Shown piece after piece: positions 34,956 to 54,430 of a stretch of 64,000 bases of DNA; the first letter of the stretch is position 1, and every line of letters starts with the position of its first letter. The stretch spans positions 16,182,001 to 16,246,000 of the forward strand of contig CM065322.1 in the NCBI GenBank assembly GCA_033032175.1. The letters are read 5' to 3'. The position numbers and the translations under genes are program-made. Origin of the DNA: Saturnia japonica. Its lineage: Eukaryota > Arthropoda > Insecta > Lepidoptera > Saturniidae. The notes beneath the pieces were generated by a model that saw nothing but the letters and a program-made list of their open reading frames with translations, was not told the origin of the DNA and made no database searches.

Positions 34956-37900
34956 GTTGATATTTTTTTTACTTGTGAACTTAAATTATTATATTCATTT
35001 AATACCACTGAATATATGTTCATAAAGAAATCAACAATAGTTTAACTTTCTACATAAATTGAAATAAATGGCACAACGTAAGCCGTAAGACCTTTATTTG
35101 TAGGAGTTTATGTCATGAAATGAATTCGATAACTCGTCATTCCAAAACAAAAATTAGGGAAGTGTAAAAGTATCGATATTTTTAAACGCGATTTAATGAT
35201 ATTCAATATTAATTTTAGAAAATGAACTCTTTACCATTTTGAATTTATTTTTAAAGCATGTCGCAACTTTGGTGTTTCGTTTTAATATCAACAGAATACT
35301 CGTTGTATGCTCCTCGCGAATCGTTGATTTTTGAGTAATTCCTCCATAATCTCCATAAAATGCAATATACACTGTTGAGTTTCATCAAAACATTTAATAT
35401 TCAGTAGACTGTATTTATTTTCAGGCAAAGCCGCAACAAGAATCACGGACTGTAGTCTGATTCTATATTAAATTATCGAGCCGTGCCGTTGACCAATTTG
35501 GCACCACACTTAAACCATTTTAAATAACTGCAACTATTACATTATGTGCTATATACTTAGAACTATCTTTTACCTATTACAGGTCTTTAAATTATACGGT
35601 AATAATAATAATTACAGGTTAATTACAATAATAATGACACAAAAAACAATGACTCTTCCGAGTTAGGTACCTAATTTAGTTTTTATATAAGACCATTTAC
35701 TTATGAAGACTTCAAATAGTCTTCGCATTAGGAAATACTTACAGTACAAATAAAACACAAACAAACAAACTATTTATTGTAACCAACATAGCAGTATAAA
35801 AGACATATTCACATTCAATACATAAAACTTAGTTCCTAATAAGTAAATGGCAACACAGAAACGTTATAAAATGGGTAATCTTTACCATATCATCAAAAAC
35901 ACGTAACTTTGATCACTAAGTAATTATAACACGTTTAAATTTCCTAAGCACATTACTAACAGCACATAGACACACGATTTAAGACATAACCATTTATAAA
36001 CCATATAACTACAAAATAAAAGGAGTGTATAACAAGACGTTGTTTAAAAGATATTGTAAATAATTTACTATAAAACACGAAATAAAGGACATTGATTTGT
36101 TATACGTAAAAAAATGCAAAGATGACAACTTAGACCGCGACCTTTAAACATTACATTTTTAAACATCTTGCTGTGTGGCGTTAATCTACTCATCTGTCCT
36201 TAACATACACAATAGTATATGAATTTTGTCTATGATCTTACTATGTGACGAAAATTAATTGTGTATCTGTACTATATGTGTAATGGCAACTTGGGAGCGG
36301 CACGCGTAACCGAGCTCAATCAATCAATCTGGTTTGTTTTGTTTTCATGCTTAAAAAAAAGACAATATTGCGTCAAATTCTGAACAAATGGCGATATATC
36401 GATCACTCGATAGTTTTAACTCAATGATTATCAATTATATTGAAAACGTTGAAACAATATATATCGATATATTTTTTCATTTGCCCATCCTTAACAATAG
36501 TTTTCGTTATTTGACAGCGTATTTTTGTTACTAGTATCTCTTTTCATTTAATTGGTATAGAAGGAGATACAAAATACTTCATGCTAAAAAAAAATTATAT
36601 GAAAAAAGTTTACTACGAACCTCGTTAGGCTTTTAACAAAAAAAAAAAATTACAATAAAGTGTAGGGTTGCCAACTCGATACCAAGAGTGGATGCTAAAT
36701 TGACATCTCAAAAAGTTCTAGATTGCTAAGGTTTTTGAAAAGTTATGCTAAAATATGTTCAGAAAGGGTCTAGTCAGATTGTCTTTCTACAATCAATCAT
36801 TTTCTATCAGCGTTAACGATTGGCTAGGGCCACTGTAGGGGAACTTAAGCGCGTAACTGTGTAATTACTTGCTTGTTTAGTGGGTGGGTGGTGGTGGGAG
36901 AGCGAAATTAAAAAATTTTTTTTTTTAATTCTATCTTTAAAACTTACCCATTCTCTAACGTGGCGTTTATTTGTGCGGAACCCTAATTCTTTTTCTAAAA
37001 TAAAAGTAGCCTAAGTTACTTCTTATATCATCAGCTATCTATCAGTCAAAATTTCGTCAAAATTGGTCCAACCGTTTCGGAGATCCGGAACAAACAGACA
37101 GACAGAGAGACAAAAATTTCAAAATTGGGCTTTTTGTTATATGTATCGTATATGCTTTCATATGCATTTAGTAAAAAACTGTTATTTTGACATTACAAAC
37201 AAACACTTCAAGTTTTTTAATTGTATAGATTAATTGAGGTGCTAAAACCATAAATATAAATATTTTGAAATTATAACAAAATTATTTTCTCCAGAGGCCA
37301 GATCCCAGATTTTCTGCATCTACGTAGAACAAAGTTTGCTTCAATATCACAGAGTACTTCAATTTACTCCATAGAGGTTGACCATTGCCGGGCTTCATCA
37401 TAAATGGGTGGGAAAACGGAGGTTTCTCTAATTCTTCGTTTGTTTCAATTCATATTCATTCATACGTGTATCGCGTGCAGTTGAGGTTCGATTTCCTATT
37501 TACTATTCAACACATTATAAACAGTCAAATCGTCTATAGGGTAAAATATTTGACAAATAAATAAGGAAGTAAGTTTTAATTCACTTTATTTTGCAATTCG
37601 GTACAAAATACATATCGATAATGTGGTGAAAAGGCTGAATAACGTGTAAAATTTTTCAAATGCACTTTAGTCTAATAACCTTTCCTTAATCGTTACAAAT
37701 TATCACAACTCTTGTTTTATTCTAAGATTTAAAATTCTAAATAATTTCTATTAAAATACAAAAATAGTTCTTAGGGTTAATAAATCAAATTTAGTAATCA
37801 TATGACTGTAGTATAAACCCTACATTACACTATAATATAGTACCTGTGCTTATAAATCATGGCCTGAATCATCAGGGTGAGGCATTGGAGGAAGATTGTA

Positions 37901-39057
37901 AAATTATAGAACTGTATTAAACATTTTAAATGTTATCAACACAATAAAACTATGTACATATATTTAAAAAACAAAACAATATGTTAAAATAATTACAGTT
38001 ACTATAAAATAAATAAATGACTTCGTTGTATCAGTGATTTAGAGAAAAAAAAACAGTGTTATAACGTTATAAGATATCGGTAACTATTTTAATAAGTACT
38101 TAAGTTTGGTTTATAAGATTTCTAACTTTATTTTATTTCAGTTATATTAAAAATAAGAAGGAAACACAGATTCTATAACTTTCTTAAAAGTATATGATAC
38201 TTTTTTAAGGCACACAGATCTTTAAATATATTAGTTATTATATCTATGTTTATTCGCTTACGGATGCGAGTTCACGTTGTTTTACACTTGCAATATTATG
38301 TCAGTCGGGACTGTCTCTATCTAGGGTGCGATGGGTGCGGTGTACTTAGGTGACAAGTGGTGAATTAAGCCAACGTGGTGCCTGTATCAAATGTTATTAG
38401 AAGGCCCTAGACTTTGTAAGATAGTAAAATAAGTAAGTAAATTTAGAAAAAAATACACTAAAAAAGGGCGTCTACCTGGGAATCCCGCATATATTTTCCT
38501 TTTCTGCTAGTCACAAAGGCACCAGAAACGCGGGCCCCTTAGCATCTGGTTAGAGAACACAATAAAAGGTCGGCTACTCCTCCAATCTCTTTGGCGAGTT
38601 TTTTCTTATTAGGTCAGCTGTACTGGTGAAATACTTCTACTCTACTGCAGAAGATTGAAGCCAAATAACCTTGTATAGTGTTCCTCTGATGAGCAGAGTT
38701 ACCATAGCTTCTAGGAGAAGTAGAGCTCAAGGTCGGCAACGATATGTCTGGTGTTACAAGCGTCCATAGGCTACTGTGATAGCTTACCATCAGGCGAGCC
38801 GTACGATTGATTACAAACTTAGTTGTAATAAAAAACAAACGCATATTTTACTAGTTTAAATTAAGTGCGGGACCCATAACAATTGCTAATTCTGCTGAGT
38901 CTAATCTAGCCTTCAATTCAACATATCTAACAAAGATGGAGTGCGTCAGGATAATGCTTGTACCCTGGTGCTACATGGAATAGAGACAGCTCTAACATCA
39001 ATAGCTGTATATCATAAAAAATATAGTTTTGTAATTTGTACATAGCAGAAAGTATTT
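34956..39057. other. Intergenic, 4.1 kb, no gene recognised
   Basis: This stretch separates the divergent 5' end of UNC50 from the 3' end of the protease. About 36965-37232 is the 3' part of a C1 repeat (GTCCAACCGTTTCGGAGATC, then a GACAGACAGA run). About 38590-38840 is a family D repeat. The remainder (35.0-36.9 and 37.3-38.5 kb) is AT-rich, with no coding or structural signal I could support. The UNC50 promoter should lie near 34960-35200. Confidence 0.5.
38590..38840. repeat. Dispersed repeat family D copy
   Basis: It contains CAGAAGATTGAAGCCAAATA and TAACCTTG, and ends AGCTTACCATCAGGCGAGCC. It is matched by 51960-52350 and, more weakly, by 7150-7250. Confidence 0.55.
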
Positions 39058-39063
39058 TTTATT
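39058..39063 (-). promoter_or_regulatory. Serine protease polyadenylation signal
   Basis: AATAAA on the minus strand lies 54 bases beyond the TAG stop at 39118-39120. Confidence 0.65.
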
Positions 39064-39117
39064 TACGGAATTATTAAAACACTGTTTTTAATTAACCTAG
39101 TTGTTTTAGTCAGCAGT

Positions 39118-46350
<7,233 letters not shown>

Positions 46351-46434
46351 CTGAAAAGAGATAAAAAATTATAGCAGATTTGTATTGTGAAGAGCTCTAA
46401 TTAATTATTTGTAAATAACTTCAATAATCTATAC

Positions 46435-47093
46435 TAACTTAATAAAGCGGAAGAGTTTTTTTGTTTGTTTGTTTGTTTGTTTGTTTAAACACGCTAACCT
46501 CTGGAACTACCAGTCGGATTCGAAAAAATCATTTTGTATATGATAGCCAGACTCACGAGAAATAGTATAGGCTACCTAACATTAGACTACAACTCTCAGG
46601 TAGCCTTAAATATTGATTTTTGTTACGTAAGTCGGAAGTCGAGACCCTCCCGAACTGCTTTAACCGCGACCACTGGCGTAATCGTTAATGATAAGGAAGT
46701 ACAATGTTCTACAAAAATATTTGACATTAGTATATCGATAATTAAGAAGTGTTTTTTAAGAATTATTTTTAGAGATGGTATATTAATTCTTACGAACAAA
46801 AGTTATTTCATCATAAATACAATTATATGATGTTAAAGTTAGCCTCTTAAAAGCACGTTATTTGGACACATAGTTTAGGATATAATGAAACATTAAAATA
46901 ATTTGTACTTGCGGGAAGTGAGAATAATTATGATGGGCCAAGTTCGGTGAAGCTGTAAAAGCCGCAGCGGCTTCAAGGCTTCAAAGGCTAACAGTATAGT
47001 CAGTTAAAAAATAAAAATATTATGGGGTACATGCGTGCGTTGTCGGCGCGGTGTTTTTGGTTAAAAACACGAGTGAAACCGTGAGGCACGCTA
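46435..47093 (-). repeat. Dispersed repeat family C2, reversed copy
   Basis: It has AAAGCGGAAGAGTTTTTTTG with a GTTT run, TCTGGAACTACCAGTCGGAT, the CTCCCGAACTGCTTTA block and ACTTGCGGGAAG. It is interrupted by a truncated LINE tail at 46927-47016. Confidence 0.65.
46927..47016 (+). mobile_element. Truncated 3' tail of the large LINE family
   Basis: It carries AAGTTCGGTGAAGCTGTAAA, GCCGCAGCGGC and GGCTAACAGTATAGTCAG, then an A-rich tail. ATTATGATGGG before it and ATTATGGGGT after it may be a diverged target-site duplication. Confidence 0.7.
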
Positions 47094-47236
47094 GTGTAAA
47101 TTATAAAAGCGATAGGTCCCTACTTGATCTATTTTACTGTCTACCATATTTAAAATAAGTCTTCCAGTCTTATAAACATAAGATTCAACAAAAATAAAAG
47201 GACTATCGTGTTTTGTATATACATTGTAATATATAT

Positions 47237-47378
47237 TTACTGCGGGTCTACAACGCGTTTTTTGAATAAAATCTGTTCAAATTCATCCTCCGTAAACAGC
47301 TTCTCATGGTCTTTTATGAGTGCACGTATGCACTGCACCGTGACCTCTGGACCTCCTATGTATGACATATTCAGTATA
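47237..47378 (-). CDS. Orphan C-terminal exon, unknown protein
   Basis: On the minus strand a strong acceptor (CTTTTTCGCTACCTTTTAG) is followed by a 46-codon frame ending in TAA at 47237-47239. It reads ILNMSYIGGPEV, VTVQCIRALIKDHEKLF, EDEFEQILFKKRVVDPQ. The amphipathic helical look suggests a real protein end. A possible upstream exon ends at 47707 with a GTAAGT donor in matching phase (a phase-2 donor after CAA AC). Its start was not resolved. I do not recognise the family; RhoGAP-like C-terminal helices came to mind but the match is not convincing. No introns or starts further right could be linked. Confidence 0.35.
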
Positions 47379-48074
47379 CTAAAAGGTAGCGAAAAAGACG
47401 TGGATAGATTGTTAGATCACCTAAAAGAACTGTCTTATTTTAAAGATCACATTAAGTTTGCTCTTTGAAATAGAATGTTTATGTTGTATTGAAGCGTATA
47501 TTTAAAAAAAATTCTACTTGTTTCTTCACACCTTTCTACCACCTTTTCCTATACAGGTTAGTGTTTCCACATTATTTAAAAAACTATATGTTAAAATATA
47601 CTATTACACCATAATAAGATGATGTACATTTCCAACGAGGTCTCCTACGCTATTTCACAATATCCACGACCAAATCGGTGACGAAAGCCAAATAAGTAAA
47701 ACTTACGTTTGCATGATCAACAAAACGGAAAGGCCCCGTACCAAGCCATTTCTGGCAAGTGAAATCCTCACCTTATTCTCATTAGATATTAAATTAAAGA
47801 GAAAACAAGCGAACGCGTTCTTCAATAATATGCTTTGTTTTTATTTACACAATTACATTTAAATAAGATGACGTGACTTCAGAAACCGTGTAACAGTTTA
47901 GTTTATTTTTTATGTAAACTAAAACTCAATTAATTATCTTGGCTGTGAAAGATTTAACGATTTAATATTCTAGGAGATTTAAAGCGAAAGTAATTCGACA
48001 ATATAAACTGATCAAAAATGGTGAATTACGTTCTTGTCATTTTGATAAATGATGTCGATTTTTGACGAAATTAT
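47379..48074. other. Region right of the orphan exon
   Basis: It contains the candidate donor at 47706 (read leftward). The rest is AT-rich with no recognised repeat or gene. Confidence 0.35.
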
Positions 48075-48370
48075 CGTTGAGTGGTAGCGTATACGGATTC
48101 CGTGTCGATCGACGTGAATTCGGATCCTTAGACTGAGTCTGAGCTTTTGGTGAAAGTAAACATATTGTAAAACTAATACAATGAATACTATGGAATACTA
48201 TGGTGGTAGGACATTTTTTAATGACCGTCTGGCTAGCTACCATCTACGAGATGAAAATATATCGCCAAGCATCTTCTTATATGTGTGTTCCGGCAGCTGC
48301 ATTTTAGAGTCAGCCATCCACAAGGCTTCGCCTGTTACCTTTGCTCACATCGCCATTTAATTAAATTGTA
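48075..48370 (+). mobile_element. SINE family A copy
   Basis: It contains GTGGTAGCGTATACGGATTC, TGTCGATCGACGTGAATTCG, CGTCTGGCTAGCTACCATC and TTCCGGCAGCTGCATTTTAG, and ends CACATCGCC. Confidence 0.75.
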
Positions 48371-48550
48371 GCCAAATGTTAAACCTAAAAATAAAATGTC
48401 TATTTATTATCATTGAGCACGTAGGCTATATACTTGTTTAGCGGCCAACTTTGGCCCACATTCTGTTAAGACTCTTCCAAACACTTCTAACGCTTGTGAA
48501 CTGCATACTATATGTATATTATTGTTGTTAAATTTGCTTACAACTTATTA

Positions 48551-48927
48551 TAACTAGCTGTGCCCGCGGCTCCGCTCACATGGACTACCTAATGCCGTCG
48601 GTATTGTGGTGACCTCCCTTCCATTCACGGTGGTCGCCCGGCGGTAATTGTAAAGATAAAAATGTTTTTTATTTTTGATGTGCGCGGATATTTACCCTAA
48701 TTCTTTTTCTAAAATAAAAGTACTCCTTATAAAGTCAGCTATCTACCAGTGAGAGCCCCGTCAAAATCGGTTGAAACGTTTCGGAGGTTAGACGGAACAA
48801 ACAGACAGACAGACAAAAAATTTTTTTTTCTATAAATACCGTACATACTTTCATATACATTTAGTAAAAAGCTGTTATTTTTACATTACAAACAAAAACT
48901 TCAATTTTATTTATTTTTATAGATTAA
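48551..48927 (+). repeat. Dispersed repeat family C1 copy
   Basis: It begins AACTAGCTGTGCCCGCGGC and contains CCCGTCAAAATCGGTTGAAA, CGGAACAAACAGACAGACAG and TTTAGTAAAAAGCTGTTATT. It ends TTTTTATAGATTA. No coding frame. Confidence 0.7.
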
Positions 48928-49367
48928 CACGTACGAACTCGCGAGCTGTTATTAGTCATTCCATAAGTACCTCAAACACACGTATCATTTGGTTACATAA
49001 CCCTGGTTTTTACGTTCTGTGGTTTCCCCACGACCTACCTTTTGAGGACGGGCCTTGTTGATGTTGAAATATTTTCAATAACTGGCATGTAGGTCTCTAG
49101 ACGATGTTCTTTTGGTGACAGTTAATTTTGACATCGCCTCATATGTTACTTGAGTTCTATAGACTATAAGTACAATCATAGACTTTAACGGTGTACGCAC
49201 ATTTAAAATCGTACGTACAAGGATCTCGGATCAATTCGGTCGAACGCCAATCGACCGCGACGCGACGGTCCGCGCTTTGTCGTTATATGATTTCAATATT
49301 TATTCGACCTTCTCTACACAGTAATAAGTTTAAGTTTTTTTTAATTTATATTATTACTTTCTACTGG

Positions 49368-49865
49368 CTGTGCCCGCGACTTCGTTCGCGTGGACTACAG
49401 AATGCCGTCGAACCGTGCTAGTCCCGCTCTCGGTTATGAGCTTATTGTGAGTGATCCTTAGAAGATAGACATATTATGCTCTCGCTGACTTTTTTGTAAG
49501 TCTCTTTAATATCTAAAATTTTATGTAATATTTAATTTGCTATATTTAATAGGGTATACTCAGCGTAAGCCAGCGTAATACACACGACTTGATTCACCAT
49601 AACCAGTTTTTTTTTTTAATTTGTACGGAACCCTAATCCTTTTTCTATAACAAAAGTAGCCTAAGGTACTCATTATAATATTAGCTATTTACCAGTGAAA
49701 GTCCCGTCAAAATCGATCCAACCTTTTAAAAAAAAACAATTTAATTTTTTTTTTCGTTTTTGTTATAAGTAGAAGACCTGATTATACTTTCGTATGTATT
49801 TAGTAAAAAGATGTTATTTTGACATTACAAACAAACACTTCAATTTTATTAATTGTATAGATATA
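49368..49865 (+). repeat. Dispersed repeat family C1 copy
   Basis: It begins CTGTGCCCGCGACTTCGTTC and GCGTGGACTACAGAATGCCG. It shares CCAGTGAAAGTCCCGTCAAA and GTAAAAAGATGTTATTTTGA, and ends AATTGTATAGATA. Confidence 0.7.
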
Positions 49866-50118
49866 GAAGATATAAATGGATAGAACATGTAATTTTTCAT
49901 ACAATGTAATAAATTGTAATTTTATTTTTTATAACATTTGCGATTTTATATTTTGTCAATGTAATGGCGCCTATAATAGGTTCGCATATTTGTATTGGAT
50001 TTAGAATGAATTATTAAAATAGCTCAAGTATATATATATTATGCGCGCTAATAAATTAACTCTGCTTACACTCTTTTTTATACCTACTACAAAGGTGGCA
50101 AACCATTATACGCTTCGA

Positions 50119-50355
50119 TAGGCCTCGTGGCGCAGTGGTAGTAAACGCTACTATTGAGCCAAGAGGTCGCGGGTTCGGTCCCAGCCCATGACTGACTTTG
50201 TGTTATGAGCATAAATGTCAGTTGTGTGAGTCTGGATGTTAAATTTCTATATGTGTATGTATATCAGCTGTTTAGTTACCCTATTACAAGCATTGCTTAG
50301 TTTGGAATTAAATGGCCGTGTGTGAAATTGTCTCCTCATATTCATATTTATCTGA
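50119..50355 (+). mobile_element. SINE family C (tRNA-derived)
   Basis: The tRNA-like head has a good A box (TGGCGCAGTGGTAG) and B box (GGGTTCGGTCCC). The body reads TGTTATGAGCATAAATGTCA, AATTAAATGGCCGTGTGTGA and TTGTCTCCTCATATTC. It is not a functional tRNA gene because no acceptor-stem pairing closes before the body. Confidence 0.75.
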
Positions 50356-50451
50356 TGGTAAGCGGTTACCGTAGTATATGGTCACTTGTAATACAACAGG
50401 TATTAGATGCTACTACGTAATGCTGACCATGATCAATGATGAAATCAGCAA

Positions 50452-50722
50452 TGATGGTTCAGTTGGTAGCGTGCTTGGGCTTCGCGTCGACCGACGCGAG
50501 TTCGAATCCCTGCAATGAGTCTGAGCGCCCGAAACCATAGCATCTTTACTACCCGTTGGCAAGCCCACCTTCAAGGTGAAAATTTGCTGCCAAACACCTA
50601 TATCGGTGTGTTCCGGCAGCTGCACTTGAGAGCCAATTTCCACATTAGTTTTCGCGTGGGTCCATCTAGGGCCACATCGTCACTTAACATCAGATGAAAT
50701 TGTGGCCATAATAACACTAAAC
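50452..50722 (+). mobile_element. SINE family A, near full-length copy
   Basis: A box TGGTTCAGTTGGTAGCG and B box GAGTTCGAATCCC stand about 45 bases apart. They are followed by the GAAACCATAGCAT and TTCCGGCAGCTGCACTTGAG blocks. The copy ends GGGCCACATCGTCACTTAAC, then GATGAAATTGTGGCC. Confidence 0.85.
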
Positions 50723-50734
50723 ATATAAACAAGA

Positions 50735-50905
50735 AAACAATTTTTAACAAAAAAAAAACTTCAATGATTTTGAAGAGTTCCCTTATGTATCTTCAAAGCT
50801 CAAAGTCCAATGCCAATGATATTAAAAGGTGGTCCACTCTTGAGGTATTTCCTATCCAACAAAAAAAGAATCCATAAAAAAAAAACATTCGAACTGAGTA
50901 ACCTC
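50735..50905 (-). repeat. GGGAATACCTCAAGGG dispersed repeat, reversed
   Basis: It contains CTTGAGGTATTTCCTATCC and GTCCAATGCCAATGATATTA, the reverse of 6640-6740 and 32990-33115. Confidence 0.6.
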
Positions 50906-51164
50906 GCGTCTTTTGTCGGGTATTAAAAAAACGTTATCGAAACATTAATAAAAATGTATTCCAATTATTCATGTACTAATTTTGTAACATACGGGCTCAG
51001 TGCATATTTCATGATACAACACGCATTATTACCTGTATAATTAAGGCTTATGAAAAATATTTTTATGGAAAAAAACTGATAAAATGAACACCATGCAAGA
51101 ATCCAGAGGATTAAAAAAAAAATTATACGTGTCTATATTAATGTGAGTATAATTGAATTAGTTT

Positions 51165-51890
51165 AGTTTAATCTATATTAATCTAAAGCGGAAGAGTTTT
51201 TTTGTTTGTTTAAGCACGCTAATCGCTGGAAATACAAGTCGGATTCGCAAAATTCTTTTTGTATATGATAGCCAGACTCTCGAGGAATAGTATAGGCTAT
51301 AAATTTGAACTAGTCTTAAATATTGATTTCTATTAAGTAAGTCGGAGGTGGAAGCCCTCCCGAACTGCTTTATCCGCGTGCACTGGCGTAATGATATATA
51401 AATACAATGTTCTACAAAAATATTGGTCCTTAGTATATCGAAAGCCTCTTATATAAAAGCCACAAAAAGCTACTTTGCGACAAGCAATTGAAAAAAATTA
51501 AAAGTGATCTTTAAAAATTATTTTTAGATATGAAATATTAACCCTTACGAACAAAAGTTACTTCATCATAACTCATGTTAATTTGACGCACAATTTAGGA
51601 GATAATGAAAAATTAAAATAATTTGTATGTACTTGCGGGAAGAACAATTACGATAGACTATATGGGTGCGTTGACGACGCGGTGTTTACATACATAAATA
51701 AATCACGCCTATTTCCCAACGGGGTAAGCAGAGACCACGTCCTTCCACCTGCTACGATCCTGGCATACATTTTTCGCTTCTTCAACATTCCTTAATCTTT
51801 TCATGCACGCTCGTCGGTTTAGAGTACTCATGACCTAGCCATTCTTCAGTGTTTGTCGGATAAAATTAACACGGGACAGAGTTAGTAAAG
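51165..51890 (-). repeat. Family C2 repeat, reversed, split by an RTE-like tail
   Basis: It has AAAGCGGAAGAGTTTTTTTG, CAAGTCGGATTCGC, CCCGAACTGCTTTATCCGC and TTGCGGGAAGAACAATTACG. The GTGTTT...GTCGGATAAAATTAACACG end is split by the RTE fragment at 51695-51862. The right flank resumes at TGTTTGTCGGATAAAATTAA. Confidence 0.65.
51695..51862 (-). mobile_element. RTE-like LINE 3' end inserted in a C2 repeat
   Basis: It matches 61190-61330: CCAACGGGGTAAGCAGAGAC, TCCTGGCATACATTTTTCGC and TTCTTCAACATTCCTTAATC. TGTTT precedes it and AGTGTTTGTC follows, suggesting a short duplicated target. Confidence 0.65.
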
Positions 51891-51959
51891 ATTTAAAGAA
51901 AATATAGGAATCTAAAACTAACAAATGTCTGCATTATTACTACTCACGAAGGTCACAGA

Positions 51960-52350
51960 GAAATTCCTTTGTAGATTTCTCCTGGTCTGGACTGTCCGAT
52001 TACCTCCATCTTACAGAAGATTGCAGCCAAATAACCTTGTGTTGTATTGCTACTGTGTTAAGGGTTTGCAGACCATGTAAAGTAGGTTCATGATGGGCAA
52101 CACACTAGTCATACCAATGGTATTACAAGTTACAAGCTTTCTAATGAGCTTATTTCACCATCCAATCTACCGTACCCGATTTCCGCGGGGTGGGCATGGG
52201 GAGGGGGGGGGGGCTTGGCCGCGGATTCGAGCCAATAGTGACGCTCGATCCTGCAGCCAAAAGTACCCGGAAATCGTAGATCGTGACCAGAAATAACCCC
52301 TATAGGCTACGGAAACCGCTTACCATTAAGAGGGCTGTACGCTAGCTTGC
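51960..52350. repeat. Dispersed repeat family D copy
   Basis: It contains TTACAGAAGATTGCAGCCAA, ATAACCTTGTGTTG, a G10 run near 52206 and GGAAACCGCTTACCATTAAG. The 68-codon frame within is not protein-like. Confidence 0.5.
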
Positions 52351-52859
52351 CACTTTATCACCTTATCTTGTACAATTCGAAAGATAAATAATTAAAATAT
52401 TGTAAAAAATTGGATGCATACGCGTGGTTCAATGCCATCCATGTTGTTTACTCTATAATAAAAATAATTTTGACTGAATAAATTGAGACAATATATTAAA
52501 ACGTTTTGGGAAGATAATCAATAAATATGATGTAATAAATAATGTTACAATTACATGTTACAATCGTAAAGTAATCAAAAAGTAATACTCTTAGCTATAT
52601 TTTTTATTTATTTTATGTATTGTGAACTGTCAGTACAGTAAATGCAATAATAATTGTTATTAAATAAGAATTTCTTTTTATTTAAATAACCACGTTTTAA
52701 AAGCAGTCCAGAAAAAATAAAATTAACGACAAACGTTCAATAGATAATTAATGCATGGACTATTCATGCCACCAGATTCACTGACAATTTTACTGCACTG
52801 TAAATGCTATAATAAATTTTTAACTGAGTTTTTTGAACGACGACAAATTAAATAAAAAA
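52351..52859. other. AT-rich intergenic, nothing recognised
   Basis: It consists of A/T-rich runs without coding or repeat signal I could identify. Confidence 0.5.
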
Positions 52860-53010
52860 CACGACCTATTTTTGAAGTGAAAACTTCTTTTAGCCGCGTT
52901 GAGCGGGTTTTTGGTAGGGGAAAAACTTATGGGTTTGCGTGACCTTCGCGTCACCGATGAACTCGACATGCTCGTAGCGTATTGCGCTTGCGTCAGATTA
53001 GCGACGCGTA
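52860..53010 (-). repeat. Dispersed repeat family E, reversed copy
   Basis: It contains TTTTGAAGTGAAAACTTCTT, GAGCGGGTTTTTGGTAGGGG and GACCTTCGCGTCACCGATGA, the reverse of 40770-40905. Confidence 0.7.
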
Positions 53011-53038
53011 CTAAAAAGTACATTGTATACGCATATAT

Positions 53039-53568
53039 ACACTATACCATTTCCATTTCTTTATTTTCTCGATGACAGCTCCCGAGAAAACTTGAACGAT
53101 CGTCTTTTTTACATTATGTATGCATTATTTTATGAAAAAATGACGTTTACACACGTACAAGGTTATACTAGAGTCGAAGAAACTGATAGGGATGGAAACT
53201 ATATCGATAAACGTAACACGATAACAGACCCGATATTTTTTTACAAAATGTAAGAAACTAATCTACTGCCGGATGCTTTTGTACAAATTTATTAACTAAT
53301 ATTATATTTCATTACAAGATGTTACACGTATTAATTATTGAAAATTTTCGAAGCTGTTGTAAAATAAGTAGGTATAGGTAGGTACTCGACAATGAAACGA
53401 AATAATTATAACGACAGGTAATCATTATTTATTTATTTTAATCAAAATCTGTTTGTTCAAAATATAATAAATATATGCGATCGATATCATTACTTATTTG
53501 GTCACAACACTATAACTATCAAATTAGAACTGTCATCGAGAAAATAAAGAAATAGAAATAGTATAATA
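53039..53568. repeat. Terminal-inverted-repeat (fold-back) element
   Basis: About 40 bases at each end are inverted matches: ATTTCTTTATTTTCTCGATG ACAG at the left (53039-53080) against CTGTCATCGAGAAAATAAAG AAAT at the right (53528-53568). The inner ~450 bases are AT-rich and non-coding. It sits next to a reversed family E repeat. Confidence 0.7.
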
Positions 53569-54024
53569 TATTGTATAAACTCTATTGAATCATATACCTG
53601 TTTGACTTGTGATTTCGCGTCACCGACATGCTCTACAATAATGCAAATTATAATTGATTTAAAAATTCAAAATTGAGTTTTCAATTTTATCAGCAGTCCT
53701 TAAGACTGCCTCTATTTTTTGTCACCTATTTTTACCCTCTGCTTTCATTAGATAGACTAATAAATAAAATGTAACTTTTGATTCAAGTGCCCTGACAACA
53801 CTGGCCAATACACATCGTATTGATTTGGTCTATGGTATGCATCTTCTGACAAATCGAAAATTGACATTTGACAAATGACAGTTGACACTGATAATCTATA
53901 ATACGATGGCGTTTTTAATGTTCGAGTCAACAGGTAAAGTGGTGACGTCATGAAGGTCAAACAAAGGGCATATTATGATCTTCTTAAAAATATCTTAAAT
54001 CATTCAATACTTTGATTTATAATC

Positions 54025-54245
54025 TATGCTCGAGGTCCTGAATTCGACACCCAGGTCGAGCAAAGATTCGGTTTTTCTATGAAATTGTCAGTAACAGCCC
54101 GAAGTTTGGCTTTGTGCCCGATTAATGGCAATAGGCTCGCCCCCTATTACATGGGACCTAAAAACATACTCGACGAACTGTGGGTGTACATTAGTACACC
54201 TCTGCCTAACCCTTCGGGTATACAGGCGTAATGGTATATTATGTT
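54025..54245 (+). mobile_element. SINE family B copy
   Basis: It has the right half of the tRNA-like head (GAATTCGACACCC, a mutated B box), then GGCAATAGGCTCGCCCCCTA and TACATTAGTACACCTCTGCC, and ends GTAATGGTATATTATG. Confidence 0.8.
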
Positions 54246-54314
54246 AAAATCTGTGGTTTAGTTCTCTGCATAATATTAAAATTATTAGCAGTATACATAT
54301 TTACACAGTTAAAA

Positions 54315-54430
54315 AAAAAATTCGATCCAGTTTCTTTCCGTCTGTTCTAGATGACTGTGTTGTTTTCCGAACCGAGAATAATGTGACGTTCATAAGTGTC
54401 ATCTTAGGTTCAAAATAGAATAAAATATTT
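54315..54430 (-). mobile_element. LINE 3'-UTR-type repeat (family F), reversed
   Basis: The reverse complement carries the family F block with TTATGAACGTCACATTATTC. Here it is diverged. Related to 42110-42345. Confidence 0.5.

Noticed and set aside
47208..47468. 86-codon forward frame
   Set aside because: It overlaps the orphan exon in antisense. The minus strand has a better acceptor and more protein-like sequence.
47640..47770. Alternative exon reading FTCQKWLGTGPFRFVDHAN before the GTAAGT at 47706
   Set aside because: Its phase (0) does not fit the strong acceptor of the following exon, which needs two overhanging bases; no family recognised.
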